From Vicinamibacterales bacterium (GTDB lineage: Bacteria; Acidobacteriota; Vicinamibacteria; Vicinamibacterales; UBA823): 64,000 bases of DNA. Shown piece after piece: positions 43,121 to 51,693 of this stretch. Positions within the stretch are counted from its first letter, which is position 1. Each line of letters begins with the position of its first letter. The notes beneath the pieces are model-generated. The model did no database searches. It had not been told where the DNA came from and saw only the letters and a list, made by a program, of their open reading frames with translations. The position numbers and the translations under genes are program-made. The stretch lies in NCBI GenBank assembly GCA_036012125.1, contig DASCOS010000009.1, positions 186,001-250,000 of the forward strand, in the 5' to 3' direction.

Positions 43121-44677
43121 TCAATCACCAAACTTGATCCCTTGCGCAAGCGGAAGTTCAGTGCTTCGGTTGATCGTGTTGGTTTGGCGGCGCATGTAGG
43201 CTCGCCAGGCGTCCGTTCCTGACTCTCGCCCACCACCCGTTTCCTTCTCTCCACCGAAAGCTCCACCAATCTCAGCTCCGCTGGTGCCGATGTTGACGTT
43301 AGCGATCCCGCAATCACTGCCACACGCCGACACGAAATATTCCGCTTCTCGAAGATGCTCGGTAAAAATGGCCGACGACAGTCCCTGAGGCACGGCGTTG
43401 TGAAGGGTCACCGCTTCCTCGACCTCCTCGACCGACTGCGCTAATATCGCATCAGCTGAACCATAATCGATGATGTAGAGTATCGGTCCGAAGGTTTCTT
43501 CCTGTACGATGGCCAAGTCGTTTGTCGCAGTAGCCAGACATGGTGTGACGTAGTGTCCACCAGGGTGGGCCTCATCCTCCAGCCGATCACCACCACAAAG
43601 AACCTCACCACCTTCTGCCTTGACCCGCGCTACTGCCTGCATCAGATTCTCGACGGCATCCAGAGTGGCCAACGGTCCCATCAACGTTTCCGGCTGCCGA
43701 GGGTCGCCGATCCGCACACCGGCGTAGGCACGCTTCAATCGATTTACTAGTTCACTACGTACCGAACGGTGACAGATAATCCGGCGTGTACTGGTACACC
43801 GCTGCCCAGCCGTCCCAATCGCACCGAACAGAATGGCCGGCAGGGCCACATCAAGATTGGCGTGGGCTGTGACAACAATTGCGTTGTTACCGCCCAGCTC
43901 AAGGATCGTACGACCAAGGCGTTGGCCGACGACTCCGGCCACGTGGTGCCCAACCTCGCAACTACCGGTTACGGAAATGAGACCGACTCGGCGGTCTTGA
44001 ACTAATCGCTCGCCGATTGTCGAGCCACCGCCAATGGTCAGTGAAAAGACGGCCGGGTCCACGTTGTTAGCACGGCAGACCTCTTCGGCGAGCCGGGTAA
44101 CAGCAATCGCGGTTAACGGGGTTCGGCTCGCCGGCTTCCACACTGTGCTGTTACCACACACTGCACCGAGCGCCGCGTTCCAACTCCACACTGCAACCGG
44201 AAAATTAAACGCGGACACCACACCAACAACTCCTAATGGGTGCCACTGCTCGTACATCCGATGGTCGACTCGCTCGGACGGCATCGTTAAGCCATAAAGC
44301 TGCCGTGATAGCCCACACGCGAAGTCGCAGATGTCGATCATCTCCTGCACCTCGCCCTCACCTTCAGCCGCAATCTTGCCCACCTCAAGCGTTACAAGCG
44401 CACCGAGATCCCGTTTGGCAGCGCGCAAGCGATCGCCCAACTGACGCACCACCTCACCGCGCTGAGGAGCCGGCACGTTACGCCACGCATTGAACGCGTG
44501 CACCGCCTGACCAACGATCTGTTCGTATTCGTCCTCAGTTACTGTCTTAACCGACGCGATACGGGAGCCATCGATCGGTGTGACCACTTCAACCTCCGGC
44601 CCTGAACCGACCCAGTCGCCACCAAACCCCCCAGAATTAATTGGTGCAATACCCAGTGTGTTAAGTAAGTCAGACAT
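43121..44677 (-). CDS. amaB: L-aminoadipate-semialdehyde dehydrogenase (ALDH7 family)
   Basis: A 518-residue NAD-dependent aldehyde dehydrogenase of the ALDH7A1/AmaB type, which oxidises alpha-aminoadipate semialdehyde to aminoadipate in lysine breakdown. ALDH7 marks are SAFNFPVAVWSWNAALG, LELGGNNAIVV instead of the usual GGKNP, the catalytic Cys in GTAGQRCTSTRR, QEETFGPILY, and the C-terminal signature GGEKETGGGRESGTDAW with RRQTNTINRS and LPLAQGIKF. No signal peptide is present. The ATG at 44677 gives the usual N-terminus (MSDLLNTLGI); the frame extends to 44707. It stands alone between the M20 gene and a small membrane protein gene. The symbol follows family likeness. Confidence 0.9.
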   Translation of the reverse strand: MSDLLNTLGIAPINSGGFGGDWVGSGPEVEVVTPIDGSRIASVKTVTEDEYEQIVGQAVHAFNAWRNVPAPQRGEVVRQLGDRLRAAKRDLGALVTLEVGKIAAEGEGEVQEMIDICDFACGLSRQLYGLTMPSERVDHRMYEQWHPLGVVGVVSAFNFPVAVWSWNAALGAVCGNSTVWKPASRTPLTAIAVTRLAEEVCRANNVDPAVFSLTIGGGSTIGERLVQDRRVGLISVTGSCEVGHHVAGVVGQRLGRTILELGGNNAIVVTAHANLDVALPAILFGAIGTAGQRCTSTRRIICHRSVRSELVNRLKRAYAGVRIGDPRQPETLMGPLATLDAVENLMQAVARVKAEGGEVLCGGDRLEDEAHPGGHYVTPCLATATNDLAIVQEETFGPILYIIDYGSADAILAQSVEEVEEAVTLHNAVPQGLSSAIFTEHLREAEYFVSACGSDCGIANVNIGTSGAEIGGAFGGEKETGGGRESGTDAWRAYMRRQTNTINRSTELPLAQGIKFGD

Positions 44678-44793
44678 CAATGCACACCACCCATCGTAAA
44701 CCGCCAAACGTTAGAGTTCTGCTACACCTACCATCACGAAACTTGCATCAAGGATTGCGAACGCACGGTGAGCTACCCGACCCCGGTGCCGGT

Positions 44794-45159
44794 CTATGTT
44801 ACCGCGTAGAACAGTGTCGCACCGATCACCACGACGAAAAGTCCGGCGAGTCGGACGAGAGCGTGTGGCCGATGACTTAACCACTGCGAGAACGACCGAA
44901 TCCGTTCGCGGCCGACCAGTAACATCATGACCCCCGAAAAGAGCACCAGCGTACCGAAGAACCGGAGGAACATCGGTAGTCGTGTTTCTGCTGCCACCAT
45001 TAGCAGAACTAGCCCAACGACAAGCCGAACCGCAGCGATGGCAAAATGCAGCCTGCCCTGATGCAACAACGCCAGCCGTGTCACGCCCCAGGGAACCACC
45101 ATGACAACACTACCAAGGACAATCATAAACAGGCCAAAGACTGCTACGACTGTCGCCAT
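44794..45159 (-). CDS. Small membrane protein of unknown function
   Basis: A 121-residue protein with three to four hydrophobic segments: VVAVFGLFMIVLGSVVMVV, FAIAAVRLVVGLVLLMVAA, FFGTLVLFSGVMMLLVG and LAGLFVVVIGATLFYAV. A basic loop (GRERIRSFSQWLSHRPH) separates the third and fourth. GGAGGAG stands about 6 bases before the ATG. No family is recognised. It lies 94 bases downstream of the M28-PDZ gene on the same strand and 116 bases upstream of the ALDH7 gene. Confidence 0.7.
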   Translation of the reverse strand: MATVVAVFGLFMIVLGSVVMVVPWGVTRLALLHQGRLHFAIAAVRLVVGLVLLMVAAETRLPMFLRFFGTLVLFSGVMMLLVGRERIRSFSQWLSHRPHALVRLAGLFVVVIGATLFYAVT

Positions 45160-45253
45160 TGAACTCCTCCGTTAGGTAAATCACTCGGGTTCCACAGTCC
45201 TGACGGAGGCGAGCTCGGCACGTCAGGGGTCAGCCTCCGCCTGTGCGTAGCTA

Positions 45254-47089
45254 CTAGCGACGAGCGGTGGGAGTCATGGTGATCTCGTGACGTTCGCCGT
45301 CGCGTAAAAACACCACAGTAATGACCTCATCAACCTTCACGGCATCCAACGCGTAAGTGTAGTCATAGATGTTGGCAATCAATTGACCTGCAAACTCAAT
45401 GAGCACATCGCCCTCTTGGAGGCCAGCCTTCGCCGCCGGACCACCTTCGATAACACCACCTAGTAATAGACCCTCGACCTCAGCAGTATAGTCAGGAATC
45501 GTTCCAGTGAACGCCCGCAAGCTCGCACGTTGGCCCTGCTGCTCTACCTGCTCGACCCGTACAAAGTCCAATGGAGTGTTTCGATTGGAAACGTTACGCG
45601 CGATGATCGTACCTAACCTGACCACTCGGTCAAGATCCTCGTAGTTAACAGCCGAAGTATCATCACTCGGCCGATGGTAGTCCGAATGGCTACCTGTGAA
45701 GAAATTTAGGCTCGGAACCTCCGCACCGTTAAAACTCATCACATCGGTCGGCAAATACGGATCGTGTTGGATCTGCACGTTGAAACCAACAGGTACGTTC
45801 GCCTGCTCGATCAGCCCCTCCCATGCCGTGCTAGAACCCACCGCCTGCAACGCAAGCCTGTTGTCACGTGCGCGTCCGACCATGTCAAAGTTTAAATAAC
45901 CCGAGATGTCCGGCATCGGTACTGGTTCTGTATCAGCAAAGTTCGCAGACCCAAGGAGACCCAACTCTTCACCTGACCAAAACGCCAGGATGACGCCTCT
46001 CCGACGGTCAGTGCCAGCAAGTGCACGGCCGATTTCAATGACCGCCGCCACACCAGATGCGTTATCGTCAGCACCGTTATGAATTTCACCACGCTCGTTA
46101 TCACGTGCTAAAGAATTGCCTTGGAGGCCGAGGCCCAAGTGGTCATAGTGCGCACCCAGTAACACATACGGCTTTTGGTCTGCAGTGACCGAAGGCATGG
46201 CCAACGGCGGCAAATATCCGACAACATTGAAGCCGGTACGCTGCTCCCTAGTCACCCTGACATCGAGTGTCAGTCGTACGTCGTCGATAGAAAATCCCGC
46301 CACGTGAGGGTTACCGGTGTCCAGTTCAGCCTGAATTTCCTCGACAGTCCGGTTCGGCACATACTCAAACAGTGAATCCCCCACAGCTGCACTCATGGTC
46401 GCGGCGACAATCCCCGACCCGGAAATGGCCGTATCAAAGGTCATCGGAATCGTCAGGCCAGCGTTCGGTGAGCGCGGGCCAGTTAACACGAGCAATGCCT
46501 TTGCCCCACGTTGGCGGGCAGCCATTGCCTTATAGCGGAGGCCTGAATACCGCGCGAGGATGTTACGTAGTTCCTGATCTACATCCTCTGGAAAATAGCG
46601 AAGCACCACAACAATCTTGTCGGTGACGTCGAGGGTTGCATAGCTGTCATAGCCGAAGTCTTGCGAGTCTGGCACGACTAGGCCGTAACCAGCGAACACC
46701 ACCTCACCTTCGACTTCGGTCGAATCAGAAAACGACAGCGCTTGCACGTCGTCACTGCTATTCCAGCTGGTATCAAGGTTGAGTGTCAGTGACGTGCCAG
46801 CATCGTTGACACCGGCCGTGAACTCGAAAGGTAGCCGGAAATCTGATTGGCCTGGAAGGACTGTCGCTCCGATCGTGCGAAGTTGCCCGACAATGTAGTC
46901 TGCTGCACCCTGGGCTCCTTCAGACCCAGTCAGGCGTCCCCCCAATGCATCTGCCGCCAGCGCCTCAACATGCGATTGTGTGCGCCATCCTTCTTGGGCA
47001 ACAACCGGACCTACGAATGCACTCACTCCCACGACGAAAACTGCCACGGAGAATTGAACGCGATATCGCTTCGTCATATCGTTACTCAT
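45254..47089 (-). CDS. Exported M28 family peptidase with C-terminal PDZ domain
   Basis: A 611-residue exported aminopeptidase. The signal peptide (VQFSVAVFVVGVSAFVG) is cut at VVA|QEGW. A PA-like insert covers about residues 110-250 (EGEVVFAGYGLVVPDSQ, GAKALLVLTGPRS). The M28 zinc site is seen in LLGAHYDHLGLG, HNGADDNASGVAAV, FWSGEELGLLGS, FDMVGR and FFTGSHSDYHRPSDD. The last 90 residues form a PDZ domain (LLLGGVIEGGPAAKAGLQEG, DVLIEFAGQ), likely for substrate or partner binding. The ATG at 47089 overlaps the end of the TolB-like gene by 8 bases; another ATG at 47077 falls just after it. Coupled translation with that gene is likely. Confidence 0.92.
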   Translation of the reverse strand: MSNDMTKRYRVQFSVAVFVVGVSAFVGPVVAQEGWRTQSHVEALAADALGGRLTGSEGAQGAADYIVGQLRTIGATVLPGQSDFRLPFEFTAGVNDAGTSLTLNLDTSWNSSDDVQALSFSDSTEVEGEVVFAGYGLVVPDSQDFGYDSYATLDVTDKIVVVLRYFPEDVDQELRNILARYSGLRYKAMAARQRGAKALLVLTGPRSPNAGLTIPMTFDTAISGSGIVAATMSAAVGDSLFEYVPNRTVEEIQAELDTGNPHVAGFSIDDVRLTLDVRVTREQRTGFNVVGYLPPLAMPSVTADQKPYVLLGAHYDHLGLGLQGNSLARDNERGEIHNGADDNASGVAAVIEIGRALAGTDRRRGVILAFWSGEELGLLGSANFADTEPVPMPDISGYLNFDMVGRARDNRLALQAVGSSTAWEGLIEQANVPVGFNVQIQHDPYLPTDVMSFNGAEVPSLNFFTGSHSDYHRPSDDTSAVNYEDLDRVVRLGTIIARNVSNRNTPLDFVRVEQVEQQGQRASLRAFTGTIPDYTAEVEGLLLGGVIEGGPAAKAGLQEGDVLIEFAGQLIANIYDYTYALDAVKVDEVITVVFLRDGERHEITMTPTARR

Positions 47090-48257
47090 CACCACCCGCC
47101 TCGCTGGTCCCGCCAGAATCTCTTGGCCCAGCGGCTTCAAGCGCTTCGAGCGCCTTGGCATGATTCCACTGTCCAAGAAAAATCTGTCCGGCTTGACCAC
47201 CAGCGCGATTTGACGTCCATGTTAGAACCTCGCCATTTGGTGACGGTACAGGCAGTCCATCGAACCCATCGGTGTAAGTGATACGTATCGGTTCCTTTCG
47301 ACCATCGGCATCGACAATGTACACCTCAAAATTCGTGAAGCCCAGTTTGTTCGATGCAAAGAAGATGTATTCGCCTGATGGATGGTAGTACGGCGCCCAA
47401 CTCAACGAGTTAAAGTCAGTGATCTGCTGCTGCTCGGTGCCGTCGAGATTCATCGTCCAAACATCGGCGGTCAAACCTGCCTCGTCAAAGCGCCGCCAAA
47501 CGATTTTTGAACCGTCGGGGGAGAAGAACGGACCGCCGTCGTACCCCAAAACATCGGTAAGCCGTCGCTGCCCTGATCCATCAGCACGCATAATGTAGAT
47601 TTCAGCAAAGTACGACGGGTCTAGTTCTAGTTGCTTCCGCTCATCCTGACTCAATTCTCGGTTGTAGGCGTCACGCATCGACGTAAACGCGATCCATTCT
47701 CCATCTGGTGAATAGCCCCCTTCAGCGTCGTACCCGTAGACATCTGTCAATCGCGCATATTCACCAGTGTCCTGGTCGAATGTATAAATCTCCATCTCCG
47801 GGTCGTAGTCCCACGCGTATCGTCGTTCTTGCCCAGATTCGCGAAAAGCCATCTCGGCAGCCTGTAACGCCTCGGATTCGGAATCGTGCTGAGTTGAGGC
47901 ATACATGATGAGCGCGCTGCCAGGCTGGAAAAAAGCGCAGGTCGTCTTACCATGACCTGGTGAAATCCGGCGCGAGTCACCCGTCTCCATATCAAGAACG
48001 TAAATCTGATAGAAGGGGTTCTCGGGCTCTCGTTCACTTTGAAAAACAAGCATGCCACCGTCTGGTCGAAAATAGCCCTCTCCAGCCCGCTTGCCTGTGA
48101 TGGTCAGCTGCCGGATACGCGTCACGAAGTCAGATTCAGAGTAACCATCGTCATTCTGACTAGCAACGAAGGTCCCCGACAGCCCTAGAACCAGCACCGC
48201 CGCCACAATTACTACCCTGCACATCCGTGTCCCAACGTTTGTCATATTCCACATCAT
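47082..48257 (-). CDS. Exported TolB-like PD40 propeller protein
   Basis: A 391-residue exported protein with PD40/TolB-type beta-propeller repeats: FRPDGGMLVFQSERE, YSPDGEWIAFTSMRD, FSPDGSKIVWRRF, YHPSGEYIFFASNK and PSPNGEVLTWTSNR. The signal (VVIVAAVLVLGLSGTF) is followed by a predicted site VAS|QNDD. The acidic tail (GGTSEAGGDE) ends inside the start region of the M28-PDZ gene, so the two genes are coupled. No peptidase domain follows the propeller, unlike the S9 proteins in this window. A binding or scaffold role for the neighbouring peptidase is possible but not proven. Starts at 48254 or 48245 are also possible. Confidence 0.87.
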   Translation of the reverse strand: MMWNMTNVGTRMCRVVIVAAVLVLGLSGTFVASQNDDGYSESDFVTRIRQLTITGKRAGEGYFRPDGGMLVFQSEREPENPFYQIYVLDMETGDSRRISPGHGKTTCAFFQPGSALIMYASTQHDSESEALQAAEMAFRESGQERRYAWDYDPEMEIYTFDQDTGEYARLTDVYGYDAEGGYSPDGEWIAFTSMRDAYNRELSQDERKQLELDPSYFAEIYIMRADGSGQRRLTDVLGYDGGPFFSPDGSKIVWRRFDEAGLTADVWTMNLDGTEQQQITDFNSLSWAPYYHPSGEYIFFASNKLGFTNFEVYIVDADGRKEPIRITYTDGFDGLPVPSPNGEVLTWTSNRAGGQAGQIFLGQWNHAKALEALEAAGPRDSGGTSEAGGDE

Positions 48258-48539
48258 CCTTAACTCTCTGGCCGTCAGAGCCCGCCCTCACCATATTATC
48301 GCGCTCGCCCAGAATCGCGGGAACTTTGGTATCTAACCATTAAACGCTCCGTCCGATGTGTCCTGCGCCGCCACGATTTGACTGACCGCATGGTAATTCA
48401 CACCACACTCCCTGTCACTGTAGCTATCCTCTCAAGACGAAAGCACGGTAGTAATACACTATAAACTGCACGCACGCAGCGTCCCTAGTCCAACATCTAC
48501 CTCACTTTTTACTCCCAACTCCTGTATTCTTGTGCCGGT

Positions 48540-49121
48540 ATGACCCGCACTGCCTCCACGATGTTGCCTCTGGAGACACCAGCGCCAGATTTCGTGTTGC
48601 CCGACCCGCGTGGAGACGTCGTCTCGCTGTCTCGTTTTTCCGATGCACCAGCACTCGTGGTCATTTTCATGTGCAACCATTGCCCCTACGTGAAACATCT
48701 GAAGCCGGCACTAGCCGTGTTCGCCCGCGACTACCTCCCGAAGCATGTCGCGGTGGTTGGGATCAATTCAAATGACACAGCTGAGTTCCCCGAAGATGCC
48801 CCTGAACGAATGGTAGAGGACATCGAAGCGTTTGATTACCGCTTTCCGTATCTCGTGGATGGAACACAGGAGATAGCCAAAGCATATGGCGCGGCCTGCA
48901 CACCGGACTTCTTTTTGTTCAACGTGGGTCGGCGGCTTGTGTACCGAGGACAGTTCGATAACAGTCGACCGAACAATGGCCTACCCGTTACCGGCGAGTC
49001 CTTACGAACGGCAGTGGACGCCATCCTCGCCGGCTCACCGGTCCCTGGACCTCAAACACCAAGCCTTGGCTGCAACATCAAGTGGAAACCAAACAACGCA
49101 CCGGATTACTTCGCCGGTTGA
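48540..49121 (+). CDS. Thioredoxin-fold redox protein
   Basis: A 193-residue protein of the AhpC/TSA-redoxin-like thioredoxin group. ETPAPDFVLPDPRGDVVSLS is the typical start, and the active site is FMCNHCPYVKHL (Cys-Asn-His-Cys). The cis-Pro region is in YGAACTPDFFLFN, and a C-terminal GCNIKWKPNNAP block is shared by this subgroup. No signal peptide is seen, so it acts in the cytoplasm. There is no ribosome binding site; TATTCT lies at 48525-48530, which would put the transcript start at or next to the ATG, so the message may be leaderless. The last 16 bases overlap the convergent aat gene. Confidence 0.9.
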   Translation: MTRTASTMLPLETPAPDFVLPDPRGDVVSLSRFSDAPALVVIFMCNHCPYVKHLKPALAVFARDYLPKHVAVVGINSNDTAEFPEDAPERMVEDIEAFDYRFPYLVDGTQEIAKAYGAACTPDFFLFNVGRRLVYRGQFDNSRPNNGLPVTGESLRTAVDAILAGSPVPGPQTPSLGCNIKWKPNNAPDYFAG

Positions 49122-49846
49122 GATGATTTAGAACCGACCTTGGACATAAAGCGCCCTTGTTTACTGGGCGCTCCTCGCTCATCACAAACGCCCTGCCCTG
49201 TAACGAACCCTGGGTCGACCTGCATAGCATCCTCCAACAACTCTAGGTAATGGACGCGGGGCACCCCCACCGCACCTAGACGTGCCAAGTGCGGTGTGAG
49301 CCATTGGACGTCGAGTAAGCGGAACTCGCGGGTCCGCAGGTGGTCTGTCAAGGCCGAAAGTGCTACCTTCGACGCGTCGGTCACACGATAGAACATCGAC
49401 TCGCCAAAGAACGCTCCCCCCAAGGCAACGCCATAGAGTCCACCAGCCAATTCTCTACCACACCACACCTCGACCGAGTGTGCGAAACCCGCTTCGTAGA
49501 GCGCCGAATATGTTTCGATAATTTCGCCATTGATCCAGTCACCCTCAACCCCGCGAGACGCGCAGCCAATAATTACCTGATGAAACGCGCGATCGAATGT
49601 TATGTCGAACTTGTGACTCCGCAGGACACGTGCCAGGCGACGCGAGACACGAAACCGACCTATCGGTAGGATTCCACGCGGGTCGGGCGCGTGCCACACC
49701 ATGGTTCCAGATGGCCCGGGCATTGGGAACAAACCCGAACGGTAGGCCGTTAGCAGGACCGGGAGCGAAATCATAATCCGTCTAGTAATATATAGTGGTT
49801 CATCAGTCGTAGCTGGGCATTGGTTCCCTCTGGGGTTAGTCTGCAT
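49106..49846 (-). CDS. aat: Leucyl/phenylalanyl-tRNA--protein transferase
   Basis: A 246-residue enzyme of the N-end rule pathway. It attaches Leu or Phe from aminoacyl-tRNA to proteins with N-terminal Lys or Arg, marking them for ClpS/ClpAP. Conserved blocks are LLTAYRSGLFPMPG, WHAPDPRGILPI, FDITFDRAFHQVI, WINGEIIETYSALYEAG, AHSVEVWCGRELAGGLYGVA, FFGESMF and LLDVQWLTPHLARLGA. The frame is open far upstream, but the ATG at 49846 precedes the family core by a normal distance; an ATG at 49774 is also possible. It is divergent from apaG, 51 bases away. Confidence 0.94.
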   Translation of the reverse strand: MQTNPRGNQCPATTDEPLYITRRIMISLPVLLTAYRSGLFPMPGPSGTMVWHAPDPRGILPIGRFRVSRRLARVLRSHKFDITFDRAFHQVIIGCASRGVEGDWINGEIIETYSALYEAGFAHSVEVWCGRELAGGLYGVALGGAFFGESMFYRVTDASKVALSALTDHLRTREFRLLDVQWLTPHLARLGAVGVPRVHYLELLEDAMQVDPGFVTGQGVCDERGAPSKQGRFMSKVGSKSSQPAK

Positions 49847-49897
49847 ACAATGAAATGATGGACGAGTCGTTCCACACGTCGCACGAAGCGTTTTGCC

Positions 49898-50284
49898 ATG
49901 AACGAATCCGAAGTGGTAACTAAAGGGATCCGGGTCCACGTGACCTCTCATTACTCCGCTGAAAACTCTCAGCCGCAGAATCTGTGGTTCTTTCTTTATA
50001 CGATCAAGATTTCGAACGAGAGTACCGATACGGTGCAACTCGTTAGCCGTCACTGGGTCATCACCAACGCTGAGAACCAGGTTGAGGAGGTTCAGGGTCA
50101 AGGTGTCATCGGCAAACAACCGGTGCTGGCACCTGGTGAATCATTTGAGTACACGTCCGGCTGTCCACTCACCACGCCTTTCGGCATGATGAAAGGGACC
50201 TACCAGATGCTCACGGCCGACGGTGACAATTTCGAGGTCGAGATCGCTCCATTCGCTCTGACAGAACCCTACACCGTGCACTGA
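49898..50284 (+). CDS. apaG: ApaG family protein
   Basis: A 128-residue protein of the ApaG/DUF525 family with an Fn3-like beta-sandwich. Visible marks are VTKGIRVHVTSHYSAE, FFLYTIKISNES, LVSRHWVI, QGQGVIGKQPVLAPGE (the GxGVxGxQP nucleotide-binding-like motif) and FEYTSGCPLTTPFG. The family is linked to Co/Mg resistance phenotypes and to ApaH operons, but its biochemical role is not settled. No apaH is seen here. The start is ATG at 49898 without a strong ribosome site. Confidence 0.94.
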   Translation: MNESEVVTKGIRVHVTSHYSAENSQPQNLWFFLYTIKISNESTDTVQLVSRHWVITNAENQVEEVQGQGVIGKQPVLAPGESFEYTSGCPLTTPFGMMKGTYQMLTADGDNFEVEIAPFALTEPYTVH

Positions 50285-50445
50285 ACGTGCCGTCGGACAC
50301 GTCAAGCGGTAGGATTTTTCTTGGTCAAAACGTATTTGTTACTTGAAACGTCGAGGACCTGTGGGTTGGTTAGTAGGCATCGGCTGGCCTACTCTCACCA
50401 TTTAGTCGAGTGCTTCACTCGTTGGTAGACACCCCTCCGTATGTG

Positions 50446-51672
50446 ATGCAACCAGACGTTTCCATCCGCACCAGGCGCGCGGCGATGACGGCACTTTTCA
50501 TGAGTGCCGGCCTGTCTTCAAGCGGATACATCGCCGCAATTATCGTGGCTCCTCTCATCGCCGAAGACCTGCTCGGTAACGCTATGCTGAGTGGTCTGCC
50601 GTCAGCCTTTACTGTCGTTGGTATGGCCATTGGCTCAACGGTGCTGTCAACTAGGATGGCCAAGTCTGGACGACGTAGCGGCCTGGTTCTGGGCTACACA
50701 GTCGTGGCGGTAGCAGCAGCCCTAGCCGTGATTGCAACAAATCTCGCGTCCTTCACCCTGTTCTCATTCGCCATGTTCGTCCTGGGTGCTGGCCACAGTG
50801 CAAATCGGCTCACGCGCTATGCGGCGTCAGACCTGTATGAATCGAAACAACGCGGAGCGGCAATCGGCTGGGTGATCTGGGCCGGCACGATAGGGTCAGT
50901 GGTCGGCCCAGCGCTTCTCGAACCAGCGCGCGTATTTGCGATGTGGCTCGGCACTGTCGAAACGTCTGGCGCCTATTTGGTTACCATTGTTGGAGCCCTA
51001 AGCGCGATCGGGGTTTTGCGGGCAAAAATGCCGCGGCTCGCTTCATTCAACGCGTCGACCAGCTCAAAGGCTCAGTATTCCAGCATCAGTCGGTTGCTCG
51101 GGGTACCCGAAATGCAGATCGCGCTAATGGCATTAGTCATTTCCCAAGGGGTAATGGTGCTCCTAATGACCATGACACCAGTCCACATTCGAGGCGCGGG
51201 TGATGGGCTTGGTTCGATCGGATTGGTCATCGGTGCTCACGCTTTTGGCATGTACGCACTTTCTCCGCTTACAGGGATACTGAGCGATCGACTGGGACGT
51301 GTCCCCGTCATTCTGCTCGGTATGGCCATGCTGGTGGGTTCAGCGTTCTTGGCCGCCAACACTCCCGGACACGAAACCATGCGGTTGACAGTCGCGTTAC
51401 TCCTGCTGGGTCTCGGATGGAATCTCGGGTTCGTTGCCGGCAGTGCTCTGCTGACCGACAGCGTGCCTGACATTGACCGCCTCCATGTACAGGGCTTCGG
51501 TGATTCGGTTACCTGGGTGACCGGGGCAGTGGCTAGCCTTGCGTCCGGTGTGCTCCTAGCAAGCGGTGGTTTCCCCAAGCTGAGCTTCGTCGGCGCAACG
51601 TTCGCGGTCCTGCCGGCTCTATTGATTGGGTGGCACAGACTCCGTAAGTCGCCAGTCGTTGGCCCAGACTAA
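50446..51672 (+). CDS. MFS transporter
   Basis: A 408-residue integral membrane protein with about 12 hydrophobic segments. The first loop pair (TAFTVVGMAI region then TRMAKSGRRSG) and the matching TGILSDRLGRVPVILLGMAM in the second half are the major facilitator signature between helices 2-3 and 8-9. LYESKQRGAAIGWVIWAG fits helix 4-5 of drug/metabolite MFS carriers. The substrate is unknown. An in-frame GTG at 50410 could extend the N-terminus by 12 residues; neither start has a clear ribosome site. It is convergent with the CPA1 antiporter gene, 21 bases away. Confidence 0.88.
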   Translation: MQPDVSIRTRRAAMTALFMSAGLSSSGYIAAIIVAPLIAEDLLGNAMLSGLPSAFTVVGMAIGSTVLSTRMAKSGRRSGLVLGYTVVAVAAALAVIATNLASFTLFSFAMFVLGAGHSANRLTRYAASDLYESKQRGAAIGWVIWAGTIGSVVGPALLEPARVFAMWLGTVETSGAYLVTIVGALSAIGVLRAKMPRLASFNASTSSKAQYSSISRLLGVPEMQIALMALVISQGVMVLLMTMTPVHIRGAGDGLGSIGLVIGAHAFGMYALSPLTGILSDRLGRVPVILLGMAMLVGSAFLAANTPGHETMRLTVALLLLGLGWNLGFVAGSALLTDSVPDIDRLHVQGFGDSVTWVTGAVASLASGVLLASGGFPKLSFVGATFAVLPALLIGWHRLRKSPVVGPD

Positions 51673-51693
51673 GAACTCTAACAGCTAGAAACG

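Noticed and set aside
50288-50325. A weak stem (ACGTGCC/GGACACGT) with a T-run about 10 bases later after apaG, considered as a terminator.
   Set aside because: The stem has a bulge and a 3-base loop, and the T-run is too far away. Not convincing.
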